Assembly: GCA_035495555.1 (NCBI GenBank)
Contig: DATJFQ010000097.1
Location: 4,233 to 68,232 of the forward strand
Reading direction: 5' to 3'
Source of the DNA: DATJFQ01 sp035495555
GTDB taxonomy: Bacteria > Acidobacteriota > Vicinamibacteria > Vicinamibacterales > 2-12-FULL-66-21
Length of the DNA stretch: 64,000 nt
The position numbers and the translations under genes were made by a program. Below, piece by piece: positions 15,866 to 24,781 of this stretch. A model generated the notes under the pieces. It worked only from the letters and a program-made list of their open reading frames with translations, searched no databases and had not been told where the DNA came from. Each line of letters begins with the position of its first letter. Position 1 is the stretch's first letter.

Positions 15866-16574
15866 TGAGCCGCTCGCCCGCGCCGTGGTGCGCGAGTTCG
15901 CCGCCGCCGACCCGGAGATCGAGGTCGTTGCGGAGTGCGCCAACGGCTTCGAGGCGGTCAAGGCCGTCGCTGAACTCCAGCCGGATTTAGTACTGCTCGA
16001 CGTGCAGATGCCGAAGCTCGACGGGTTCGAGGTCCTGGAACTGCTCGGACGCGATCAACCCGTCATTTTCGTGACCGCGTACGATCAGTACGCGCTGCGG
16101 GCCTTCGAAGTGCATGCGGTCGACTATCTGTTGAAGCCGTTTTGCGCCGAGCGGTTCGAGGAGGCGATGGGCCGCGCCCGCGAACGGCTGCGCGCCCGCA
16201 CGCCGGTGCCCGTCGAGGAGCTCATGCGTGACGTGAAGCCGCGTGCGGGTCCCGCCGAGCGTGTGCTGATTCGCGAGGGTCCGAACGTGCACGTGCTGCC
16301 GGTGGACTCGATCGACTATGTCGAAGCCCAGGACGACTACGTGGCCTTCAAATCCGGCGGCAGGCAGTATCTGAAAGATCAAACGCTGACCGCCGTCGAA
16401 CGCACGCTCGATCCTACGCGCTTCGTGCGCATTCACCGGTCATACGTGCTGAACCTCGATCGGATCGCGAAGGTGGAGTTGTACGCAAAAGACAGCCGCA
16501 TCGCCATCCTCCGTGACGGCACGCGCCTCCCCGTCAGCCGCGCGGGCTACGCGCGACTCTCGGAACTGCTGTGA
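15843..16574 (+). CDS. LytTR-family response regulator
   Basis: The 243-residue regulator has a receiver domain with phospho-acceptor Asp53 (LLDVQMPKLDG) and Lys98 (YLLKPF). A LytTR DNA-binding domain follows (about 137-243: YVEAQDDYVAF, FVRIHRSYVLNLDRI, LPVSRAGY). I chose ATG 15843 because it begins the canonical receiver (MRIVIVDDEP); the longer open frame merely overlaps the kinase gene. LytTR regulators bind pairs of direct repeats in promoters. The target is unknown; the LiaI/F-like genes are the nearest candidates. Confidence 0.93.
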   Translation: MRIVIVDDEPLARAVVREFAAADPEIEVVAECANGFEAVKAVAELQPDLVLLDVQMPKLDGFEVLELLGRDQPVIFVTAYDQYALRAFEVHAVDYLLKPFCAERFEEAMGRARERLRARTPVPVEELMRDVKPRAGPAERVLIREGPNVHVLPVDSIDYVEAQDDYVAFKSGGRQYLKDQTLTAVERTLDPTRFVRIHRSYVLNLDRIAKVELYAKDSRIAILRDGTRLPVSRAGYARLSELL

Positions 16575-16608
16575 ACTGACAGCGGGCGGTAGCCGCATCG
16601 CGCGGAGC

Positions 16609-16718
16609 GCGGAAGGCGGCGTGCGGAAGGCGGCGTGCGGAAGGCGGCGTGCGGAGGGCGGTGTGCGGAAGGCGGCGTGCGGAGGGCGGTGTGCGGAGGG
16701 CGGTGTGCGGAGCGCGGG
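16609..16718. repeat. GCGGAAG/GCGGCGT heptad tandem repeat
   Basis: About fifteen 7-nt units alternate GCGGAAG or GCGGAGG with GCGGCGT or GCGGTGT, giving a 14-nt super-period. The block lies after the LytTR regulator gene and directly before a copy of the dispersed element of about 115 bp. Open frames through it are artefacts of the repeat. Confidence 0.85.
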
Positions 16719-16730
16719 GCTCCCGTTACA

Positions 16731-16848
16731 TCACGAGCGATGGGGGCGAGGACGGGGCGCCCTGTTCCGCGCGGAGGCGGCTCCTCGTCGACACGTCTTT
16801 CCCGCCGCCGAGCACGGAATGGGGCTGTCTGAGCAGGGCCCCATCGCA
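16731..16848. repeat. Dispersed ~115-bp element, copy 1
   Basis: This copy shares most of its bases with 63732-63845 and 63935-64000. Its ends are inverted (GCGATGGGG near the left, CCCCATCGC at the right). It contains an inner CGAGGA...TCCTCG pair and the block GCGGAGGCGGCTCCTCGTCG. The shape suggests a structured RNA or a small non-autonomous mobile element. It lies next to heptad repeats, as the other copies do. Confidence 0.8.
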
Positions 16849-16879
16849 TCAGTGCGATGAGGGGCGAGGGCCTGGACGC

Positions 16880-16908
16880 TTGACATCCTTGCCGGGACTG
16901 AATTAACT
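16880..16908 (+). promoter_or_regulatory. Promoter of the TetR/exporter operon
   Basis: A consensus -35 TTGACA (16880-16885) is followed by a 17-nt spacer and -10 TTAACT (16903-16908). The -10 lies inside the operator palindrome, so repressor binding would block polymerase. Confidence 0.7.
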
Positions 16909-16922
16909 ATCTAGTTAGTTAA
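16903..16922. promoter_or_regulatory. Putative TetR operator
   Basis: TTAACTATCTAGTTAGTTAA contains the perfect inverted repeat AACTA-TC-TAGTT (16905-16916). It overlaps the -10 and ends 2 nt before the TetR start codon. The position and AT-rich palindrome in a GC-rich genome suggest autoregulation. Confidence 0.7.
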
Positions 16923-16924
16923 CC

Positions 16925-17548
16925 ATGCGGAAGCGGACGGAGCGCGGCGACTCGCGGGACCGGGTGTTTGCGGCGGCGGCCAAGGAATTTGCCGCCCACG
17001 GGTACGCCGGTGCCAACATGGACCGCCTCGCGCGCGCGGCTCGCCTCAACAAGGCGATGATCTACTACCACTTCGGCAGCAAGGCCGCCCTCTACCGCGC
17101 CATTCTCGTCGACATGTTCGACGACGTCGGCCGGCGGGTCAGAGAGGTCGCGCAGGCGCGGACGACGCCCGACCAGAAGATCCGGGCGTTCGTCGCGGCG
17201 ATCGCCGACGCCGCCGCCGCGCATCCGCACTTCCCGCCTATATGGCTCCGCGAGCTGGCCGAAGGCGCGCGCCACGTGGATGCCGCCACGCTCGCATACG
17301 CGCGCGACGTCCTCGCCACGCTTGGCAGCATCATCCGCGAGGGCTGCGCGGCCGGCACCTTCAAGCGGGCGAACCCGCTGATCGTGCACGCAGGCATCGT
17401 CGCCCCGCTCATGTTTTTCTTCGTCACGGACGGGATCAGGGACAAGCTCGCGAACGCCGGTGTCCCCGGGGTCCACATCACGCGCGAAGCCGTCGTCGAA
17501 CACGTGCAGCGCATCGCGCTGGCGGTACTGGAAGGACGGGTTGGATGA
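16925..17548 (+). CDS. TetR-family transcriptional repressor (CecR-like context)
   Basis: The 207-residue regulator has an N-terminal TetR helix-turn-helix (AAAKEFAAHGYAGANMDRLA and LNKAMIYYHFGSKAALYRAI, about 15-62). Its C-terminal ligand-binding domain is variable. It heads a seven-gene exporter operon and overlaps the membrane-fusion-protein gene by ATGA. This matches the E. coli cecR-ybhGFSR arrangement, where the repressor controls a drug exporter. A palindrome over the -10 just upstream is the likely binding site. Confidence 0.92.
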   Translation: MRKRTERGDSRDRVFAAAAKEFAAHGYAGANMDRLARAARLNKAMIYYHFGSKAALYRAILVDMFDDVGRRVREVAQARTTPDQKIRAFVAAIADAAAAHPHFPPIWLRELAEGARHVDAATLAYARDVLATLGSIIREGCAAGTFKRANPLIVHAGIVAPLMFFFVTDGIRDKLANAGVPGVHITREAVVEHVQRIALAVLEGRVG

Positions 17549-18552
17549 AGACAACGATGGCTGTCGTCGCGCCGCTGCTCGCGGCGGCGCTCCTGGGATG
17601 TCAGCGCGGGGGCAAGGACGCGGTGCCGCGCGTCACCGGCTATGTGGAAGCGACGGACGTCCGCGTGTCGGCGCAGGTCGGCGGACGTCTGCTGGATCTG
17701 CGCGTCGGCGAAGGCGATCGCGTGACAGCCGGCGAGATCCTGGCGACACTCGATACCGCCGATGCCGGGCTGGCGCTGCAGCGCGCACGCGCCGATCGCG
17801 ATCAGGCCGCCGCGCAGCTGCATCTGCTCGAAGCGGGCTCGCGGCCCGAAGACATCCGCCAGGCGTCCGCGCAGCTCGCATCCGCTCAGGCGGACGTGCA
17901 GGCGGCGCAGGCGCAGCTCGACGCCGCGTCCGCTGACGTGACGCGATTCGAAAATCTGCTGCGCGCCAATGCAGGTTCGGTCAAGCAGCGCGACGACGCG
18001 GTGACGAAGCGTGATGTGGCGGCCGCGCAGGTCCACGCCGCCGCGCAGCGTGCGCACGCCGCGTCGGACGCCCTCGCGCGCCTTCGGGCCGGCTCGCGTC
18101 CGCAGGAAATCGCCGCCGGGCGGGCCCGCGTCGCGGCCGCGGACGCGCAGATCGCGGCGCTCCAGAAGAACGTCTCCGACGCTGTCGTCAAAGCCCCGGT
18201 GTCCGGCATCGTGACCTCGAAGCTGGCAGACGCGGGAGAGATCCTGCCGCCGCGCGGTCCGATCATCGTCATCACCGACCTCGATCACGCGTGGGCCAAT
18301 GTCTACGTCGACGAACGGATGGTGCCGTCGCTCAAGATCGGCCAGCCCGCGACGATCGTGACCGATGCGGGGCAGCGGCTGCAGGGCACGATTACGTTCA
18401 TCTCACCCAAAGCGGAATTCACGCCTCGCAACGTGCAAACCGCGGAGGAGCGCTCGAAACTCGTCTACCGCGTGAAGGTGTCCGCCAACAACGCGTCGGG
18501 CGTGCTCAAACCCGGGATGCCGGTCGAGGCGGAGCTGCAGGTTGCGCCATGA
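17545..18552 (+). CDS. HlyD/YbhG-like periplasmic adaptor (lipoprotein)
   Basis: The 335-residue protein begins with a lipoprotein signal (MKTTMAVVAPLLAAALLGC). It then has a biotinyl-lipoyl half-motif (VSAQVGGRLLDLRVGEGDRV), a long Ala/Gln-rich coiled-coil hairpin (about 75-215), the second lipoyl half (VVKAPVSGIVTSKLADAGEI) and a beta-barrel region. It would link the inner-membrane ABC pump to TolC. The start at 17545 overlaps the TetR stop, and its own stop overlaps the next start (ATGA), so the genes are coupled. Confidence 0.93.
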   Translation: MKTTMAVVAPLLAAALLGCQRGGKDAVPRVTGYVEATDVRVSAQVGGRLLDLRVGEGDRVTAGEILATLDTADAGLALQRARADRDQAAAQLHLLEAGSRPEDIRQASAQLASAQADVQAAQAQLDAASADVTRFENLLRANAGSVKQRDDAVTKRDVAAAQVHAAAQRAHAASDALARLRAGSRPQEIAAGRARVAAADAQIAALQKNVSDAVVKAPVSGIVTSKLADAGEILPPRGPIIVITDLDHAWANVYVDERMVPSLKIGQPATIVTDAGQRLQGTITFISPKAEFTPRNVQTAEERSKLVYRVKVSANNASGVLKPGMPVEAELQVAP

Positions 18553-19478
18553 CTGAAGACAGCGCCGCGCTTCTGCTGCAGCACGTCGCCAAGCGGTATG
18601 GGACGACCGAAGCGTTGCGCGACCTGTCGTTCGACGTGCGGCGTGGCGAGATGTTCGGCCTCATCGGGCCGGATGGTGCCGGGAAGACGACGACCATCCG
18701 GCTCACGTGCGGACTCCTGGAGCCCGATGGCGGGGCCGTGCGCGTGCTCGGGCGGGATCCGGTCGCGGAACACCGCGCGACGACCGGCGCGATCGGCTAT
18801 CTCTCTCAGCGCTTCAGCTTGTACGGCGACCTGACGATCGACGAGAACATCGCGTTCTTCGCCGAAATCCACGGCGTCCGCCGCTACAAGGACGCGCGCG
18901 ATCGACTGCTCGACATGACGCAGCTCACCCCTTTTCGCGCGCGTCGTGCGGACCGCCTCTCGGGCGGGATGAAGCAGAAGCTGGCGCTGGCGTGCACGCT
19001 CGTGCACGAACCGGAACTCCTGCTGCTCGATGAGCCCACGACGGGGGTCGATCCCGTGTCACGGCGCGAATTCTGGAAGCTCCTGGCGGAATTCCTGTCG
19101 CGCGGGCTCACCATTGTGATGGCGACGCCCTACCTGGACGAAGCGGAGCGGTGCTCGCGGGTCGCCCTGCTCCACGAAGGACGGTTGCTCGCGCTCGACG
19201 AGCCCGCGCGGCTGCAAACCCGCTCGAGCGGGCAGATCCTCGAGATCATCACCGACACGCCGCGGCCGCCGCTCGAAATCCTCATGCGCGTGCCTGGCGT
19301 CGAGGACGTGCAGCTCTTTGGTGATCGCGCGCACGCACGCGTTGCCGCCGCGGAGGCGTCCAGTGTGACCGGCGCCATCGAGGCGGCGCTCGGCCGCGAC
19401 GGGATCGCCATCAACAGCATCCGGCCGATCGTTGCGTCACTCGAGGATGTGTTCATCGATTTGATCACCACACGCTGA
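18549..19478 (+). CDS. ABC-2 transporter ATPase (first YbhF-like half)
   Basis: The 309-residue ATPase has Walker A GPDGAGKTT, Q-loop YLSQRFSLYGDL, signature LSGGMKQK, Walker B LLLLDEPTTGVDP and a C-terminal DUF4162-like domain. In E. coli YbhF two such ATPases are fused; here they are separate genes with a tolC-like gene between them. It overlaps the adaptor gene by ATGA. It would pair with the second ATPase in the cytoplasmic engine of the exporter. Confidence 0.92.
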   Translation: MTEDSAALLLQHVAKRYGTTEALRDLSFDVRRGEMFGLIGPDGAGKTTTIRLTCGLLEPDGGAVRVLGRDPVAEHRATTGAIGYLSQRFSLYGDLTIDENIAFFAEIHGVRRYKDARDRLLDMTQLTPFRARRADRLSGGMKQKLALACTLVHEPELLLLDEPTTGVDPVSRREFWKLLAEFLSRGLTIVMATPYLDEAERCSRVALLHEGRLLALDEPARLQTRSSGQILEIITDTPRPPLEILMRVPGVEDVQLFGDRAHARVAAAEASSVTGAIEAALGRDGIAINSIRPIVASLEDVFIDLITTR

Positions 19479-19485
19479 GAAGAAA

Positions 19486-20826
19486 ATGCGTTTCATTGTT
19501 TGCGCGACGATTCTGGCGGTTGCGGCGATGACTCCGTGCGCCGCGGCGCAGGACGCTCCTGGAGTGCGAATCACGCTCGACGAAGCGATCCAGCAGGGCC
19601 TTGCGGCGAGCGAGCGGCTCGCGGAGCTTCACGCCCGCGAAGAGGCGGCGGGTGCCACGGTCGCCTCGCGCGAGGCGGCGGACCGGCCGGCTGTGGCCGC
19701 GCAGGCGGGGTACACGCGAACGAACCACGTCGACGAATTCGCGATCGCGATCCCCGGGCAGCCGCCGCGCGTTGTGTACCCGGATATTCCCGACAACTAC
19801 CGGACCCGTCTGGATCTGCAGTGGCCCATCTACACAGGTGGGCGAACGGATGCCCTCGAACGGGCGGCGCGGGCAGAAGCCGCCGCGGCGAGCGAGGACG
19901 TGTCCGCCGCACGAGCGGACCTCCGTCTGGAAATCACCCGCGCCTTCTGGGCACTGGTCACCGCCGAGGACACGACACGCGTGCTGCAGCGGGCGCTCGA
20001 CGCCGTCACCGCGCAGGTGTCCGATCTGCGGACGCGATTCTCGCAAGGACTGATTCCGCCCAACGACGTCTCGTCCGCTGAGGCGCAGCAGGCTCGCCAG
20101 CGGCTGCTCGCCGTGCAGGCAGCAAACCAGCGGGGTGTCGCGGAAGCGGATTTGCGTCGGCTGACGGGCAACGAAACGGCTGGCCGTCTCGAGCCGGATC
20201 CGGGCACCGCCGCCGTGCCGGCTGCTGCGGACTCGCACGCCGAAGAAGTTGCGGCGCTCATCGCGACAGCACTCCACGCGCGACCCGAGCGGCGCGCGCT
20301 CGAGCAGCACGTGAGCGCGGCGCGCGAGCAGGTCATCGCGGCCGCCGCTGCATGGAAGCCCGAGATCGCGTTCGGAGCCGGCTACGACTACGCCCGGCCG
20401 AACCCGCGAATCTTTCCGCGCACGACCGACTGGCGCACGTCGTGGGACGCATCGTTCAGCCTCTCCTGGACGCTGTGGGACGGCGGGCGTCGCGCGGCGG
20501 ACCGTGCCGCCGCCGCCGCAAACGCGGCGGCGCTCGAAGCGCGGGTTGCCGACTTCGATCGCTCGCTGAAATTCGAGGTGCGGCAGCGGCGGCTGGAGCT
20601 CGATTCGAGTGTCGCGGCGATTACCGCGGCAGACGAGGAGGTGCGCGCCGCGACGGACGCCGAGCGCGTGGTGGGCGAACGATACCGCGCCGGCGTCGCG
20701 ACCCCGACCGACGTGCTCGACGCGCAGGTCGCGCGGCTCCAGGCGGAACTCGATCGGACGAAAGCGGTTGCTGACGCACGCCTGGCAGCGGCGCGGCTCG
20801 CGCGCGCGACGGGGCAGCAGCCATGA
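19486..20826 (+). CDS. TolC-family outer membrane efflux protein
   Basis: The 446-residue protein has a signal peptide (MRFIVCATILAVAAMTPCAAAQ) and two OEP repeats rich in long Ala/Glu/Arg helices. Typical OEP elements are LDEAIQQGLAASERL at the start and ATPTDVLDAQVARLQAELDRTK near the end. It would form the trimeric outer-membrane duct for this exporter. Its start is 7 nt after the first ATPase, and its stop overlaps the second ATPase start (ATGA). A tolC-like gene inside a YbhGFSR-type operon makes the system self-contained. Confidence 0.92.
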   Translation: MRFIVCATILAVAAMTPCAAAQDAPGVRITLDEAIQQGLAASERLAELHAREEAAGATVASREAADRPAVAAQAGYTRTNHVDEFAIAIPGQPPRVVYPDIPDNYRTRLDLQWPIYTGGRTDALERAARAEAAAASEDVSAARADLRLEITRAFWALVTAEDTTRVLQRALDAVTAQVSDLRTRFSQGLIPPNDVSSAEAQQARQRLLAVQAANQRGVAEADLRRLTGNETAGRLEPDPGTAAVPAAADSHAEEVAALIATALHARPERRALEQHVSAAREQVIAAAAAWKPEIAFGAGYDYARPNPRIFPRTTDWRTSWDASFSLSWTLWDGGRRAADRAAAAANAAALEARVADFDRSLKFEVRQRRLELDSSVAAITAADEEVRAATDAERVVGERYRAGVATPTDVLDAQVARLQAELDRTKAVADARLAAARLARATGQQP

Positions 20827-21770
20827 GCGTCGCAATCGACGTCAGCCATCTCACCCGACGATTCGGATCGTTTGCCGCCGTGGACGACGTTTCGTTCGAC
20901 GTGAAGGCAGGCGAAATCTTCGGCTTTCTCGGCAGCAACGGTGCCGGGAAGTCCACCACCATCCGCATGCTCTGCGGTCTGCTGAAACCCACATCCGGCA
21001 CGGCGACCGTCGGCGGCGTCGACGTGACCAGCGATCCGGAAGGCGTGAAGCGTCGCATCGGGTATATGTCGCAGCGGTTCTCACTGTACGAGCTCCTGAC
21101 CGTCGACCAGAACATTCGGTTCTTCGGCGGCATCTACGGCCTGGACGACGCGGCGCTGGCCAGGCGGCGCGCCTTCGTGATCGAGATGGCGGGACTCCAG
21201 GGCAGGGAACGGACCCTCGCGCGCGATCTGGCGGGCGGCTGGCGGCAGCGCCTCGCGCTCGGCTGCGCCATCCTGCACGAGCCGGCGATTCTGTTCCTGG
21301 ACGAGCCGACCGGCGGCGTCGATCCGTTGTCGCGCCGGCAGTTCTGGCGCCTCATCGACGAGCTGTCGCACAGCGGCGTCACCGTGCTCGTCACGACCCA
21401 TTACCTGGACGAGGCGGAGCGCTGTCATCGGGTTGCGCTCATCGACGCCGGCAGGCTCGCTGCGATCGGGACGACCGCAGAGGTGAAGCGTATCTTCGCC
21501 GACCGGCCGATTCTCGAGGTGCGCGCCGCGAATCCCGTCGAGGCCATGCGGCAGCTCGACGCGCTGCCGGAAGTCGAAAGCACGAGTCTCTTCGGCACCG
21601 CTGTCCACGCGGTCCTCAGAACGCCGTCTTCGACGCCGGCGGGGATCCGTGTCGCGCTCGAACACGCCGGCATTGCGGTGCAGTCCATTACGCCCGTCGC
21701 GCCCTCGCTCGAAGACGTCTTCCTCGACGTGATCGACCGCGCGCGCGCCCGGGGCGGGAGCGCCGCGTGA
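20823..21770 (+). CDS. ABC-2 transporter ATPase (second YbhF-like half)
   Basis: The 315-residue ATPase has Walker A GSNGAGKST, Q-loop YMSQRFSLYELL, the degenerate signature LAGGWRQR (instead of LSGGQ) and Walker B ILFLDEPTGGVD. The H-loop is VTTHYLDEAE. The altered signature resembles the C-terminal ATPase half of YbhF-type proteins, so the pair may hydrolyse ATP asymmetrically. It overlaps both neighbours by 4 nt (ATGA before, GTGA after). Confidence 0.92.
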   Translation: MSVAIDVSHLTRRFGSFAAVDDVSFDVKAGEIFGFLGSNGAGKSTTIRMLCGLLKPTSGTATVGGVDVTSDPEGVKRRIGYMSQRFSLYELLTVDQNIRFFGGIYGLDDAALARRRAFVIEMAGLQGRERTLARDLAGGWRQRLALGCAILHEPAILFLDEPTGGVDPLSRRQFWRLIDELSHSGVTVLVTTHYLDEAERCHRVALIDAGRLAAIGTTAEVKRIFADRPILEVRAANPVEAMRQLDALPEVESTSLFGTAVHAVLRTPSSTPAGIRVALEHAGIAVQSITPVAPSLEDVFLDVIDRARARGGSAA

Positions 21771-22879
21771 TCGGCCGAAAAGCTCTCGCGGTCTATCGGA
21801 AGGAACTGCGGCAGATCGCGCGCGACCGCCGCACGCTGCTCATCCTCGTCTTCGTACCCGCGTTCTTCCTGCTGCTCTACGGCTACGCCCTGAACTGGGA
21901 CATCCGGCACATCGCGCTCGCCGTCGAGGACCGCGATGGCACCGGCGACAGCCGGGCGCTGGTGGCGGCGTTCGTCAATTCCGGCTACTTCGATCGCGTT
22001 GCGGACGTTCAGAGCCCCGCCGACATCGATCGCCTGCTCAACCTGAACACCGCGCGCGCGGCGCTCGTCATTCCGGAGAACTTCGGACGGGATCTCGTCA
22101 ACGGTCTCCGGCCGCAGGTGCAGGTCATCATCAACGGAGACAACGCGAATACCGCGACGACGGTCATGGGCTACGCCGCGAGCATCGTTCAAAGCGCCGG
22201 CGCCGCGCTGTTCGAAGGGCAGCTGCGCGAGCCGCCGGTCTCGATCGAGCCGCGCATCTGGTACAACCCGGAACTCCGCAGCACGCTGTTCCTGGTTCCG
22301 GGGCTCATCGCGTACATCCTCATGATCACGGCGGTCATCTCGACGGCTATTTCCATCGTCCGCGAAAAGGAAAGCGGAACCATCGAGCAGGTGCGCATGG
22401 CGCCCATCGATACGTTCTCCTTCATGGTCGGCAAGAGCATCCCGTATTTCCTCATCTCGCTCACGTCCGCGGCGCTCATCGTGTTTGCGGCCATGCTGCT
22501 CTTCGGGCTGCCGATGCGCGGTAACTGGATCTCGCTGCTGGTTGCGGTCTCGCTGTTCATCGCGGGCGCGCTGGGGCAGGGGCTGCTCATTTCCACGGCG
22601 GCGGAGACCCAGCAGGTGGCGTTTCAGGCCGCGATGCTGTCGTCGTTCCTTCCCACGTTGATGCTGTCGGGATTCATCTTTCCGATCTCCAGCATGCCGA
22701 CCGCGCTCCAGCTCGTGACCTACGTCGTGCCGGCGCGATACTTCCTCGTTGCGCTGCGCGGGATCGTGCTGAAAGGCGTGCCGATTGCCGTCCTGGCACC
22801 GCAGCTGGCCGCGCTGACGGTGTACGCGCTGGCCATGCTGGCGTTGGCGTCCGTCCGGCTGGCCAGGGAGCGCGGCTGA
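21767..22879 (+). CDS. ABC-2 family permease (YbhS-like)
   Basis: The 370-residue permease has an N-terminal TM helix (RRTLLILVFVPAFFLLLYGYAL), an extracytoplasmic domain (about 50-175) and five C-terminal TM helices. The ABC-2 motif is IVREKESGTIEQVRMAPI. I use the GTG at 21767, which overlaps the preceding stop (GTGA). It forms the membrane channel with the next gene product as a heterodimer. Confidence 0.92.
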   Translation: MIGRKALAVYRKELRQIARDRRTLLILVFVPAFFLLLYGYALNWDIRHIALAVEDRDGTGDSRALVAAFVNSGYFDRVADVQSPADIDRLLNLNTARAALVIPENFGRDLVNGLRPQVQVIINGDNANTATTVMGYAASIVQSAGAALFEGQLREPPVSIEPRIWYNPELRSTLFLVPGLIAYILMITAVISTAISIVREKESGTIEQVRMAPIDTFSFMVGKSIPYFLISLTSAALIVFAAMLLFGLPMRGNWISLLVAVSLFIAGALGQGLLISTAAETQQVAFQAAMLSSFLPTLMLSGFIFPISSMPTALQLVTYVVPARYFLVALRGIVLKGVPIAVLAPQLAALTVYALAMLALASVRLARERG

Positions 22880-24000
22880 TGCGGCGCCTGCGACGCCTCG
22901 TCTGGAAGGAATTTCTGGAGCTGCGACAGGACCCGCGGCTGTTCGTGCTGGTGATCATCGCGCCCATCATCCAGCTCACGATGCTGGGATATGCGGCAAC
23001 CACTGACGTTCGCGACGTCCCGGTGGTGGTCGCCGACGGCGACCGCAGCCCGGCAAGCCGCGAGCTGATTGCGCGTTTCGATGCGTCGAGAAACTTTACG
23101 GTCGTGGATACGGTGACGTCGCTCAACGATGTCGACGCGTACCTGCAGCGGGGCACGGCCTGGGTGGCGCTTGCGATCCCGACGGGCTATGGGGCGGCGA
23201 TTCACTCGGAAACGCCCGTGTCGCTTCAGGTCGTGGCCGATGGCACCGACTCGAACTCCACGACGGTCGCCCTCGGCTACGCCACGTCGCTCGTGAATGA
23301 CTACGCGCAGGAGCTGGTGTCCCGGCGCGCTGCAGCAACTGGAGTGCGCGTGCCGGGGATCGATCTGCGGCTTCGCATCTGGTTCAACCCGCAGCTCGAG
23401 AGCCGGTACTTCATGATCCCCGGCGTGCTGGCGCTGTTGCTGCTGCTCGTCACCGCGAATCTCGCGGCCATGGGAATCGTCCGCGAGAAGGAACTCGGCA
23501 CCCTCGAGCAGTTGAACGTGACGCCGCTTCGCCGCTGGGAGCTCATCGTAGGCAAGCTGCTGCCGTACGGGGTGATAGCGCTCATCGACGTGCTCCTCGT
23601 CACAGCGGTCGCCGTGTTCTGGTTCGAAGTGCCGCTTCGGGGCAGCTTCTGGCTCCTCTTTGCGCTCAGTCTTGTCTACGTCCTCTGCACGCTCGGCCTG
23701 GGGCTCTTCATCTCGACGATTTCGGATACCCAGCAGCAGGCGATGATGACGGCGACGTTCTTTTTTCTCACGCCGATGATCTATCTGTCGGGGTTCATCT
23801 TCCCGATCGAGAACATGCCGCGCGTCATCCAATACGCGACGTATCTCATTCCCCTTCGGTACTTTCTCGTCATCGTCCGCGGGATTTTTCTGAAAGGTCT
23901 TGGCCTCGCCTGGCTGTGGCCGCAGGCCGCCGCGATGACGGCGTGGGGAGTGATCGTTCTTGGGCTCGCAGTGGCGCGCAGCCGCAAGCGGACAGGGTGA
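22879..24000 (+). CDS. ABC-2 family permease (YbhR-like)
   Basis: The 373-residue protein is a paralogue of the preceding permease. It has one N-terminal TM helix (LFVLVIIAPIIQLTMLGYAA), an extracytoplasmic domain, and C-terminal TM helices following IVREKELGTLEQLNVTPL. Its ATG shares a base with the upstream TGA (TGATG). It is the last gene of the TetR-controlled exporter operon. Heptad repeats follow the stop. Confidence 0.92.
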   Translation: MRRLRRLVWKEFLELRQDPRLFVLVIIAPIIQLTMLGYAATTDVRDVPVVVADGDRSPASRELIARFDASRNFTVVDTVTSLNDVDAYLQRGTAWVALAIPTGYGAAIHSETPVSLQVVADGTDSNSTTVALGYATSLVNDYAQELVSRRAAATGVRVPGIDLRLRIWFNPQLESRYFMIPGVLALLLLLVTANLAAMGIVREKELGTLEQLNVTPLRRWELIVGKLLPYGVIALIDVLLVTAVAVFWFEVPLRGSFWLLFALSLVYVLCTLGLGLFISTISDTQQQAMMTATFFFLTPMIYLSGFIFPIENMPRVIQYATYLIPLRYFLVIVRGIFLKGLGLAWLWPQAAAMTAWGVIVLGLAVARSRKRTG

Positions 24001-24002
24001 GC

Positions 24003-24056
24003 CGCGAGGCGCGCGAGGCCGAAGGCGCGAGGCGCGAGGCGCGAGGCGCGGGTGTA
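24003..24056. repeat. GCGAGGC heptad repeats
   Basis: After the exporter operon, imperfect 7-nt units GCGAGGC are repeated about six times. They match the unit found at 63642-63730 and inside the uup gene. No terminator with a U-tract was seen. Confidence 0.7.
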
Positions 24057-24100
24057 GCGCGGAACTTCAGTTCCCTGGCGCAGGATACACTTTCAAAAGA

Positions 24101-24775
24101 ATGCGCGTGTTGGTGGTCGAAGACGATGCGACGATTGCCGATTTCGTCGCAAAGGGACTCCGGGAGAACGGCTACGCCGTCGACGTGGCCTCCGACGGCG
24201 ACGAAGGACTGCGAGCCGCAACGGCTGGTCCGTATGACGCCGCCATCGTCGACGTCATGCTGCCGCGGCGCGACGGGCTGTCCCTCATCGATGCGCTCCG
24301 AGCGCGGGGGATCCGGACGCCCGTCCTGATCCTCAGTGCGAGACGCTCAGTCGATGATCGGGTGCGCGGGCTGCAGGCGGGCGGCGACGATTACCTGACC
24401 AAACCATTCGCGTTCGCTGAGCTTCTCGCGCGTGTGCAGGCGCTCATCCGCCGCGCGACCGGCGCCGCTGAGCCGACCCGCCTCGCATTCGCTGACCTGA
24501 CTTTGGATCTCCTGACGCGCAAGGTCACGCGGGCCGGCCAGCCGCTCGATCTCCGGCCTCGCGAATTCGCGCTGCTCGAGTACCTGTTGCGCAACCCGGC
24601 CAAGGTCCTGTCGAAGACGATGATCCTGTCGCACGTCTGGGGCTACAACTTCGACCCGAACACGAACGTCGTGGACGTTCTCGTCTCGCGGCTGCGCGAC
24701 AGAATCGATCGCCCGTTCGAACGCAAGCTGCTGCACACGGTTCGCGGGGTCGGTTACGTGCTGAAGGAGGGATAG
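24101..24775 (+). CDS. OmpR-family response regulator
   Basis: The 224-residue regulator has a receiver with Asp51 (AIVDVMLPRRDG) and Lys in YLTKPF. A winged-helix domain follows (about 130-222: LRPREFALLEYLLRNP, then VDVLVSRLRDRID and TVRGVGYVLKEG). I chose ATG 24101 at the canonical receiver start; TACACT at 24086-24091 is a candidate -10. The kinase gene starts 6 nt after its stop. It probably controls the downstream htrA-type gene, by position. Confidence 0.93.
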   Translation: MRVLVVEDDATIADFVAKGLRENGYAVDVASDGDEGLRAATAGPYDAAIVDVMLPRRDGLSLIDALRARGIRTPVLILSARRSVDDRVRGLQAGGDDYLTKPFAFAELLARVQALIRRATGAAEPTRLAFADLTLDLLTRKVTRAGQPLDLRPREFALLEYLLRNPAKVLSKTMILSHVWGYNFDPNTNVVDVLVSRLRDRIDRPFERKLLHTVRGVGYVLKEG

Positions 24776-24781
24776 GAGAGC

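Noticed and set aside
16547..16906. Several open frames through the GCGGAAG repeat and dispersed element
   Set aside because: They exist only because a 7-nt repeat lacks stop codons in all frames; they have no homologous features.
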